NCBI GenBank assembly: GCA_021741285.1
Contig: JAIOYD010000080.1
Span: 1 to 6,964, forward strand
From: Rickettsiaceae bacterium
GTDB lineage: Bacteria > Pseudomonadota > Alphaproteobacteria > Rickettsiales > Rickettsiaceae
Direction: 5' to 3'
DNA: 6,964 nucleotides
The position numbers and the translations under genes are program-made. How positions within the stretch are numbered: the first letter of the stretch is position 1; each line of letters opens with the position of its first letter. Shown piece after piece: positions 1-6,201 of this stretch. The notes below the pieces were generated by a model that made no database searches, was not told the DNA's origin, and was given only the letters and a program-made list of their open reading frames with translations.

Positions 1-1
1 G

Positions 2-3000
2 GAAGATTTATTAAAGAATTCCTCTCCAGAAGCAGTCCAGTCTATAGTAAACTATACTTACTTGAATGGTAAAGCTACTTTAAATAAAGCTAGAGAGTTT
101 AATACTGGTAAGGACAGTGTAAATAAAGCAATGTTACAAAGAGCTTTATTAAAAGAAGGTAACACAGAATTATTACCTGCTGTAGATAAAAGTTTAAAAG
201 GGTTCCAGGATGTTAATCCTACAAATAATGTTTCACCGGAATCAATAATTGAAAATGCAATCAATGCTGAAGAAAAATTACAAGAACTTGCCTTGATAAA
301 AGCAACAGCTCTTGTTAATAGTATTGACCGTATCAAAAGTGCAAGTATAAATACATTAGGTGAGCTTAGAGTTATTGATGAAAATGCATCTTTAATAAAC
401 AATAGAAATGTTGTTGCTTTACTTGCCTTATATAGTTCTACAGCAAATTCTTGGATAGGTTTGATAAATGAAATAAATGAAATACTTGAAGACTATACAT
501 TAGGTACAGATAGTTTATTTTATCAAACTCTAAATGAAGTTTTGAACAATTCAACCATGATTGTTAAAAAGATTGGAGAAATATATAAGAAAAATAATGT
601 TCAACTTTTTGTTCAGATTACTGGTTACATGACAGACTTTGTTCAAAACCAGTTAAATGATAACTTAAAGATAGCTCTAAAAAAATTACCTCTTGAGGAA
701 CAAGAAAACGAAGTTACTAATTTGTATAATAAAGTTATTAGCAATACTATAACAGATGCTGATTTGGAAAGACTTTACCAAAAAGGTGTTCCAAAAGAAG
801 TATTAGATAGATTTGTTCAACAATATAATACTTATGTACTTAATGAAGATAAAATATCTGATATCTTATCCGGTAAAACAAAAGATGTAAGCTGGTTTAA
901 CAGATGGTTGGAATCTTATTCATCAAGTAATGACCCTATAGTAGGTTCACTTGCTATGTATATTCAGAATGAAAAAACTGAAGTGGAAAATGAAGTATGG
1001 AATAAGTCTCAAATATTTAGAAATGTCTTAGCTAAGCTTTTACCACAGGTTAATTTTAGTAAGTTAAATTCTTTACAAATTAGAGATATGGTAGCTACAA
1101 GAGACACCATCTTTTATATTGACAAGCAAACTGGAAAACCTGCTCCTAAAGAAGTATACACATTCCTTAATGAATTTGGTAATGGATGGAGATATGAAAA
1201 AGATAATTTAGAGTATGAATATGCTTTAGCTAAAGACAGTGGGGATAAAGACAAAACTGCAGAAGCTCTTGATAGATTAAGACAATTCAATAAAGCTTAT
1301 ATGTGGCAAGAATTTGTTCCAGAGCTTTATGAGAAAGATGATATCTTTAATGAATCTGAAATAGGAAAACTTGCATACTTAGCTAAGAAAACTGCTTTTG
1401 ATAATTTCTTAAACTTACAAAACCAATTTGAAAAAGAACTTGAAAGATTTGAAAACTATAGTACTATAGAAGCAGCCTTTAGAGCATATCAACAACTGTA
1501 CTCTTTACACTATGAAGATGCTACAGAAAAAGTTGATGATCCAGCTAATGGTATATATGATAAGTCTATTGCTGAATTACTTATTAAGCATAGAAATGCA
1601 ACCAGTGAGTTTTATGAATGGGTTCCAATTCCTAATTCATTATCTACAGCATACAATGAATTTGTTACTGAATTAGAGGCTAAAAGAATAAAAAGAGATG
1701 ATCCAAAATTTCAAACAGAACTAAGAAAATGGGAAAAACAAAACATTAAGATTAAATATTCACAAGAATTCTATGAAAGAAGAGCTAATCTTTTAAATAG
1801 ACTTACTGAGATTCAAAAAAACATGAGAGAAAACATGAATTTGGATTTTGATATTTCTGGTGCATATAAAACTATTTCAGATTTAATTTTTACTTACCGT
1901 GATGAGTTTGGTCAACCAGATGCAGGTCAACTAGGTAATGATAGATTAGAAAAAATAAAAAACCTTGAGCAAGACATAGTAGATTTTAGATCTAAGTTTG
2001 ATTATAGAACAGGTTTGTCAAAAGAAGATGCTGGTACATTAAGTTTTTTATTAGAAAAATCAAAAGTAGAAGACTTAGATACAAATGAAGCTATGCTTTT
2101 AAATGATCTAATTCAGAAACAAAAAGCTAAGGGGGTTGATGTAGAATTGGTTGAGGAAATGACTGATATTTTTAACTCCTTATCTAATTTATCCAGCAAC
2201 CTTCCTACAGAATATTATTTAGATGCCTTAAATATGCGCTTATCTAAATTCAATGTTGTAGAAGTGACTGAAACAACAGTGGATAACTTTATTAATTCTG
2301 AAGAATTTACTGAGCTGCTTGTACAAGATGAAGAATTAAGAAAATGGTTTAACATAAATCATATTGAAGTTAAAAGATATGATAAAGGTAAAGAGGTTGA
2401 TAAGTTCCAAAGAACTTCAGCTAACTCTGTGATGAGACCTAAAGATGGTAAATACTATGAAACTACTACAATCTTTGATAATGAAACCGGTGAAGAAGTT
2501 ACTTTGCTTGGTGTTCCTAACGCAAGACATTCAAGAAGAGAAGTAAAAGACAAGTATAGAACTATACCAAGAGGTGCTATAAGAGAAGACTATATTGGTA
2601 AATATGTGGATAATAAAGGTGAATATTTACCTAGATTATTTCAACCAGGGACCAAATACAGTGCTGTAGATGATAGATTTATTGATAAGAGATACCAAGC
2701 TTTAAAAGCTAATCCTGACTCACCTGAATTTAAGTTATTAGAAGCTATCAAAGAGCATCATTTAGACATGCAGAAAAATGGTAGTAACTATGGTAAATTA
2801 TATATGGATGTACCAAGATATAGTACTAAAAAAGGAGACTTCTATCAAGCATTCCAAAAAGGTCAATACGGGGATAAATTCAAAAACATTAACTCTAATG
2901 TTAAAGAATGGTTGAAGCAAAAATTTGGTAAGTCAACAGAAGATTACTTAAATGACTTAAATTATGATGCTGATAATAACTTAGTGAATACAGATTTAAA

Positions 3001-4888
3001 TGGTGATGAGATATCATACATTCCTGTTACAGGTATATTTAATCTTGATGCTGATGTAGTTGATGCAGATATATTCAATTCATTGTTTAGATATGCATTG
3101 TCTCTTCAAACACAAAAACAATTATATAAATCATTACCTCTAGTTAAGTCAATTATATCCACACTGGAAGATCCAAAAAATCAACCTAAGAATTTACAGA
3201 AAAAATCTAAACAATTACAAGATGGTAAAAACAAAGTTAGAGCTTTTGTAAATTTAAAAACGGATACTTATAACAGATTAGAACAAATCAGATCTCTTAT
3301 TGATAGAGAATACTTCGGTAGGAAAGTAGTAGGTATGGAAGAAGCAAACCCAAGACTTACAAAATGGTTAAGTAATTTAACCAAATGGTCAAGTAGATCT
3401 TCTTTGATGATGAATATACCTTCTGATTTAAAAAATCAGTTCTCAGGTTATGTTCAAACTATTATTGAATCTTCAGGAGGTAGATTTGTTACAGGAAAAG
3501 ACTTAGCATTATCTTCAGCATGGGCTACTAAAGCTATGATGGATTGGACAATGAATGGTATGTACACAACAGGACCGGGAAATTTATCTAGTCAGTTAGT
3601 TCAAATATTTGATCCAAACTTTAAAACTACTGATGAGTATGGTAATACTGTTTACAAAAGTTTATTTAAAGATTTAATGAACTTTGAATGGACTTACATG
3701 CATAGAAAATTTGGTGAGATGGATGTAGCAATGAGATTATTTGGTGCATTCTTGTATGGTCAAAAACTTGAACAAGACTTAATAAGTGGTGATAAAGCTA
3801 CAATAAGATATGTTGATGCATGGGAAACTGATGAGAATGGTGTTGCTAGATTAAAAGCTGGTATTCACCCAGGATGGAGTAATCTTTCAGTTTATCACAC
3901 ATACCAAAAAGGAGAAACTCTTGAAGAAATTGCTAAAAAATATAATGTAACAGTAGAAGAACTTAAAGCTAAAAACAGAATTAAATCTCAAATTCAATTA
4001 ACAGAAGGACAAGAAATTGTCATTGCAAAATCTGAAAAGTATAAATTATTTAAAAACAGATTACAAGGTACTTCAAGAGCACTATTTGGGGTTTATGATG
4101 ACTTTGGACAACCAGAAGGTAATAAGTTATTACTTTACAGAATGTTTTTCTTTATGAGAAAATGGTTTACTCCAATGTTTACTAATAGATTTGGTATGGA
4201 TACGGCTAAAGAAAACTTTGGTGGTGCTAGATATGATTGGGCTTTAGGAAAAACTACAAAAGGTTTTTACATAAATTCATTACAGGTAATATACAGAGGT
4301 TTAAAATCTAAAGGTGTAGAGTTTCAATTCATGACAGAAGATGAAAAAGCTGATTTAAGAAGAGCTATGGCTGAAGGTATGATTGTTACTATGTCAGCAT
4401 TACTAGCATCATTATTATTTGGCTATGAAGACGGTGATGAAGATAGATGGAAAAAAATAAAAGAAAGATCAGGACCAATAAACTCTGATAACTTTAATAC
4501 ATATGGTTTCCTTACTAATCATGCTCTCTTATTACTATTAGGAGTACAAGCTGAAACAGGGGCCTTTATCCCATTACCAAAAATTACTGTAAATGGTATA
4601 TCAATTAACTTTGGTGCTGATGATTATTCAAAGTTATTAACTTCAACTAGTACAGCATTTAGTAATACGGTTCTTACTTATATGGAAATCTTTGGAGATA
4701 TACTAAATTTTGCTACAGGAAGTGATGCAAATAAATACAAAAGAGATACAGGACCATACTGGTTCCAGAAAAAAGGTGAAAATAAAATTTACAAAAGAGT
4801 ATTTAGTTTGTTAGGTTTCAGTGGTGGTACAGGAGATCCTGAAACATTGCTTAAAAACTTATCAAAAAGTGGAGGTAGAATTAGGTAA
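2..4888 (+). CDS. Giant crAss-like virion protein, C-terminal 1628 codons (5' end outside window)
   Basis: The reading frame is open from the left edge to TAA at 4886-4888. A TTG at 62 is not a credible start, because codons before it read sensibly (EDLLKNSSPEAVQ...). Most of the protein looks helical, charged and without catalytic signature. The last third has a pattern I associate with the giant virion or cargo proteins of crAss-like phages: a YIPV strand (about 3017), a stretch with NIPSDLKNQFSG and GRFVTGKDLA (3389-3540), a LysM-like module (3890-4030), and FMRKWFTPMFTNRFG (4148-4195). Two short hydrophobic segments follow, at 4379-4423 (MIVTMSALLASLLFG) and near 4514-4555; they might touch membrane during DNA ejection, but they could be buried helices. 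I see no DxDxD RNA polymerase motif. The family assignment is from memory of conserved patterns; that this is a real, large phage structural-block gene is near certain, while its exact role is unknown. Confidence 0.8.
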   Translation, partial: EDLLKNSSPEAVQSIVNYTYLNGKATLNKAREFNTGKDSVNKAMLQRALLKEGNTELLPAVDKSLKGFQDVNPTNNVSPESIIENAINAEEKLQELALIKATALVNSIDRIKSASINTLGELRVIDENASLINNRNVVALLALYSSTANSWIGLINEINEILEDYTLGTDSLFYQTLNEVLNNSTMIVKKIGEIYKKNNVQLFVQITGYMTDFVQNQLNDNLKIALKKLPLEEQENEVTNLYNKVISNTITDADLERLYQKGVPKEVLDRFVQQYNTYVLNEDKISDILSGKTKDVSWFNRWLESYSSSNDPIVGSLAMYIQNEKTEVENEVWNKSQIFRNVLAKLLPQVNFSKLNSLQIRDMVATRDTIFYIDKQTGKPAPKEVYTFLNEFGNGWRYEKDNLEYEYALAKDSGDKDKTAEALDRLRQFNKAYMWQEFVPELYEKDDIFNESEIGKLAYLAKKTAFDNFLNLQNQFEKELERFENYSTIEAAFRAYQQLYSLHYEDATEKVDDPANGIYDKSIAELLIKHRNATSEFYEWVPIPNSLSTAYNEFVTELEAKRIKRDDPKFQTELRKWEKQNIKIKYSQEFYERRANLLNRLTEIQKNMRENMNLDFDISGAYKTISDLIFTYRDEFGQPDAGQLGNDRLEKIKNLEQDIVDFRSKFDYRTGLSKEDAGTLSFLLEKSKVEDLDTNEAMLLNDLIQKQKAKGVDVELVEEMTDIFNSLSNLSSNLPTEYYLDALNMRLSKFNVVEVTETTVDNFINSEEFTELLVQDEELRKWFNINHIEVKRYDKGKEVDKFQRTSANSVMRPKDGKYYETTTIFDNETGEEVTLLGVPNARHSRREVKDKYRTIPRGAIREDYIGKYVDNKGEYLPRLFQPGTKYSAVDDRFIDKRYQALKANPDSPEFKLLEAIKEHHLDMQKNGSNYGKLYMDVPRYSTKKGDFYQAFQKGQYGDKFKNINSNVKEWLKQKFGKSTEDYLNDLNYDADNNLVNTDLNGDEISYIPVTGIFNLDADVVDADIFNSLFRYALSLQTQKQLYKSLPLVKSIISTLEDPKNQPKNLQKKSKQLQDGKNKVRAFVNLKTDTYNRLEQIRSLIDREYFGRKVVGMEEANPRLTKWLSNLTKWSSRSSLMMNIPSDLKNQFSGYVQTIIESSGGRFVTGKDLALSSAWATKAMMDWTMNGMYTTGPGNLSSQLVQIFDPNFKTTDEYGNTVYKSLFKDLMNFEWTYMHRKFGEMDVAMRLFGAFLYGQKLEQDLISGDKATIRYVDAWETDENGVARLKAGIHPGWSNLSVYHTYQKGETLEEIAKKYNVTVEELKAKNRIKSQIQLTEGQEIVIAKSEKYKLFKNRLQGTSRALFGVYDDFGQPEGNKLLLYRMFFFMRKWFTPMFTNRFGMDTAKENFGGARYDWALGKTTKGFYINSLQVIYRGLKSKGVEFQFMTEDEKADLRRAMAEGMIVTMSALLASLLFGYEDGDEDRWKKIKERSGPINSDNFNTYGFLTNHALLLLLGVQAETGAFIPLPKITVNGISINFGADDYSKLLTSTSTAFSNTVLTYMEIFGDILNFATGSDANKYKRDTGPYWFQKKGENKIYKRVFSLLGFSGGTGDPETLLKNLSKSGGRIR
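3890..4030 (+). other. LysM-like domain inside the giant protein
   Basis: About 46 residues match the LysM consensus: an opening YHTYQKGETLEEIAKKYNV (the usual aromatic-V-x-x-G-D/E-T-L-x-x-I-A core), then TVEELKAKNRI (the V-x-x-L-x-x-x-N part), and LTEGQEIVIA (the closing G-Q-x-I strand). LysM domains bind N-acetylglucosamine-containing glycans such as peptidoglycan. Here the module lies between ENGVARLKAGIHPGW and FKNRLQG, segments I believe are adjacent in related phage proteins, so it looks like an insertion into an older scaffold. A role in contacting the cell wall during ejection is inference. Confidence 0.85.
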
Positions 4889-4906
4889 TAATTAAAATCA
4901 AATATA

Positions 4907-5026
4907 ATGGCAGCAAAAACAAAATCAGTGAAAGTTTCAAGACCGGGAGTTCACTCAAAGACAAAAATTTCAAAAAGTAAAATGTCTAAGAACTACAAAA
5001 AAATGTATAAAGGTCAAGGGAGATAG
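4907..5026 (+). CDS. Small basic phage protein (39 aa)
   Basis: ATG at 4907 lies 18 bases after the giant gene's stop, and TAG at 5024-5026 closes 39 codons. The product begins MAAKTKSVKVSRPGVHSKTK and ends SKNYKKMYKGQGR. It is very rich in lysine and serine, with no acidic residue and no membrane segment. I recall similar tiny proteins with a (R/K)xGVHxKTK...SKNYKKxYxGQGR pattern in phages of Bacteroidota, usually annotated as hypothetical, which supports both the gene and the stop. The charge suggests binding to nucleic acid or an acidic partner, perhaps in the virion, but this is inference. The leader is A-rich with no Shine-Dalgarno, as is common in Bacteroidota. It is the last gene of the rightward block, eight bases before the terminator stem. 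Confidence 0.85.
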   Translation: MAAKTKSVKVSRPGVHSKTKISKSKMSKNYKKMYKGQGR

Positions 5027-5056
5027 AAAAAAAAGGGAGAGCCCGAAAGCTCTCCC
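5027..5056 (-). terminator. Intrinsic terminator of the leftward operon
   Basis: GGGAGAGC (5035-5042) pairs perfectly with GCTCTCCC (5049-5056) around a six-base loop. On the minus strand the stem is followed by eight T (the A-run at 5027-5034), the classic intrinsic terminator form, three bases after the stop of the 59-codon minus-strand gene. On the + strand the stem is followed only by TAATTATT, so it may work less well for the rightward block; sharing between convergent transcripts is plausible. Confidence 0.9.
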
Positions 5057-5059
5057 TAA

Positions 5060-5239
5060 TTATTCCTCATCACAACAGTCACATTCTTCATCTGACTCTT
5101 GTTTACCATATTCATTATCAAACCATTCTCTAGCTTCTGCTTTAGTAGGTCTTTCATAACAACCACAATCCATAACAGTAGCACCTGCTAGGTATGCTTC
5201 AATCATAAGTTTTCTAAAAGCTCCGGGATGCATAATCAT
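5060..5239 (-). CDS. Cysteine-rich acidic small protein (59 aa)
   Basis: ATG at 5237-5239 and TAA at 5060-5062 (minus strand) give 59 residues starting MIMHPGAFRKLMIEAYLAGA. A second ATG two codons later is an alternative start, but the first overlaps the previous gene's stop in TAATG, a usual sign of translational coupling. The centre has C25-G-C27, then RPTKAEAREWFDNEYG, which looks like a short amphipathic helix, and the C-terminus is acidic with C53-D-C55-C56. Five cysteines in a 59-residue intracellular phage protein suggest metal binding or a redox-sensitive fold, but the spacing matches no zinc-finger class I can name. It is the last gene of the leftward operon, directly before the terminator. 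Function unknown. Confidence 0.8.
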   Translation of the reverse strand: MIMHPGAFRKLMIEAYLAGATVMDCGCYERPTKAEAREWFDNEYGKQESDEECDCCDEE

Positions 5240-5406
5240 TAATTTAAATCATCATTACCAATATAGGTTTTTCTAATTCTTTCTCTTGTAATATTAAAAA
5301 CACCTTTTCTATTTTCTCTAAACTTAAATCTATTGTAACTAATTGGACACATTAAATCCAATTTTATTACTCTTTTTCTGTTTCTGTTTTTATTATTTTT
5401 GCTCAT
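5239..5406 (-). CDS. Small basic hypothetical protein (55 aa)
   Basis: ATG at 5404-5406 and TAA at 5239-5241 (minus strand) encode 55 residues. The N-terminus is strongly basic (MSKNNKNRNRKRVIK), followed by LDLMCPISYNRFKFRENRKG and RERIRKTYIGNDD. The charge and arginine content suggest contact with RNA, DNA or ribosomes, but I do not recognise a family. Its start overlaps by 14 bases the end of the displaced pyrophosphohydrolase tail, and its stop overlaps by one base the next start, so in the uninterrupted operon three genes were chained by overlaps. A competing minus-strand frame has no start codon. The overlaps and the sensible composition are the main support for it being real. Confidence 0.75.
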   Translation of the reverse strand: MSKNNKNRNRKRVIKLDLMCPISYNRFKFRENRKGVFNITRERIRKTYIGNDDLN

Positions 5407-5479
5407 ACTCTTCTACAAATTGTTTTAAATTTGGTTTAAAATATTGTGGTCCTTTTAAGATTTTATAAAAAGTTTTCAT
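5393..5479 (-). pseudogene. Displaced original C-terminal tail of the MazG-like enzyme (28-codon orphan ORF)
   Basis: ATG at 5477-5479 and TAA at 5393-5395 give 28 codons: MKTFY, then KILKG, then PQYFKPNLKQFVEEYEQK. The KILKG codons lie in the left 16-bp repeat and are identical, in the same frame, to codons 109-113 of the pyrophosphohydrolase gene at 6189-6584. The rest aligns without gaps to that enzyme's current 18-residue tail, with matching Y, P, L and V. I read this as the enzyme's original 3' end, cut off by insertion of the homing-endonuclease element. Only the first five codons come from the element, which thus happens to provide a start. It still overlaps the next gene's start by 14 bases, so translation of this remnant could help start that gene. 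It could alternatively be a free small gene, but the repeat and frame argue against that. Confidence 0.75.
5450..5465. repeat. 16-bp direct repeat, left copy
   Basis: TCCTTTTAAGATTTTA, identical to 6246-6261 and in the same orientation; the match ends exactly at these limits on both sides. On the minus strand it encodes K-I-L-K-G in the orphan tail ORF. It marks the left boundary of the endonuclease element. Confidence 0.95.
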
Positions 5480-5490
5480 ATATTTGTTTT

Positions 5491-6201
5491 ATGTGTTATA
5501 CTTATTTAATAAAATGCACCATTAATAATAAATTTTATTATGGTGTTAGATGGGGTAATAAGCTTCCCCCTTCTCAAGATTTATGGATCAAATATTTTAC
5601 TTCAAGCAAAATAGTAAAAAAATTAATTCAAGACTATGGAAAAGAATCATTTATTTTTGAAATAAGAAAAACTTTTAAAACTAAAACTGAAGCTATTTCT
5701 TGGGAAGAAACAGTTTTAAGAAGATTAAAAGTTTTGAAAAATTCAAATGTCTGGTTGAATAAATGTATATCAAAAGCTATAAGATATGATATACATCCTA
5801 AAACAGGTAAGCCTCTATCTACTGAGACAAGAAATAAAATTAGCAAATCCAATTTAGGTAAATCAAAATTTACAAATGAACAAAAAATATTAATGTCACT
5901 GAATAGAAAAGGTTCACTACATTGGAACCATGGTAACACATGGTCTAATGAAGTAAAACAAAAAAATTCAAATAGCAATAAAAATAATTGGCTTGAAATA
6001 AAAAAGGATCCAAAAGCCATGCAATTACACAAAGAAAAATCAATTGCTAAAAGTGTAAAAACATGGCTTTTAGAAAATCCAGCTGGTGAACAATTTACAA
6101 TTACAAATCTGAATGCGTTTTGTAGAAACAATAAGTTATATGCATCTAATTTACATGCAAAAGGTCATTGTAAAGGATACAAACTAATTCAAAGATTATG
6201 A
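5491..6201 (+). CDS. GIY-YIG homing endonuclease with NUMOD3-type DNA-binding repeats
   Basis: ATG at 5491 and TGA at 6199-6201 encode 236 residues. The first residues, MCYTYLIKCTINNKFYYGVR, are the GIY-YIG start in the variant YTY...YYG with R20. TSSK and a G-K-E-S-F-I-F-E-I segment follow; W71-E72-E73 gives the likely catalytic, metal-binding glutamate and W88-L89-N90 the conserved asparagine. Residues 105-142 hold two NUMOD3-like units (LSTETRNKISKSNLGK and FTNEQKILMSLNRKGS), possibly a degenerate third near W151, and the last 35 residues (ITNLNAFCRNNKL...KGYKLI) resemble the terminal DNA-binding modules of phage homing enzymes. An upstream GTG at 5446 would add 15 unlike residues and run through the repeat, so I prefer the ATG. 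It faces against the surrounding operon and overlaps the end of the pyrophosphohydrolase gene by 13 bases. TATATTTG at 5479-5486 resembles a Bacteroidota -7 element, but chance matches are common here. The enzyme should cut uninserted alleles and spread the element. Confidence 0.92.
   Translation: MCYTYLIKCTINNKFYYGVRWGNKLPPSQDLWIKYFTSSKIVKKLIQDYGKESFIFEIRKTFKTKTEAISWEETVLRRLKVLKNSNVWLNKCISKAIRYDIHPKTGKPLSTETRNKISKSNLGKSKFTNEQKILMSLNRKGSLHWNHGNTWSNEVKQKNSNSNKNNWLEIKKDPKAMQLHKEKSIAKSVKTWLLENPAGEQFTITNLNAFCRNNKLYASNLHAKGHCKGYKLIQRL

Noticed and set aside
62..64. TTG as the start of the giant protein
   Set aside because: The frame is open to the left edge with plausible protein sequence before it, so this is an internal leucine codon of a gene cut by the window.
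2960..3012. EF-hand-like calcium loop (DADNN and DLNGDE) in the giant protein
   Set aside because: The spacing of acidic residues does not fit a full EF-hand or dockerin loop, and no flanking helix pattern is evident.
1900..4125. Repeated FGQP(D/E) motif near 1906 and 4105 in the giant protein
   Set aside because: The similarity covers only about six residues with unlike flanks, so it does not support an internal duplication.
5024..5026. TAG recoded to glutamine, as in some crAss-like phages
   Set aside because: Readthrough would translate the terminator stem, and the protein ends at the expected GQGR. TGA also acts as stop twice, at 6199 and 6189, and tryptophan is encoded by TGG.
5244..5351. 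Alternative minus-strand frame (LSLEKIEKVFNILQEKELEK)
   Set aside because: It has no usable start codon and is the shadow of the 55-residue gene, whose overlaps on both sides support the other frame.
5479..5486. TATATTTG as a Bacteroidota-type -7 promoter element for the endonuclease (similar TATTTTTG at 5394-5401)
   Set aside because: Both fit TAnnTTTG, but no convincing -33 TTTG lies at the right distance and such matches are expected several times by chance in DNA this AT-rich; the first would also give a nearly leaderless mRNA.
5446..5490. GTG start adding 15 residues to the endonuclease
   Set aside because: The added residues are not GIY-YIG-like, run through the flanking repeat, and the family normally starts right at the first motif, as given by ATG at 5491.
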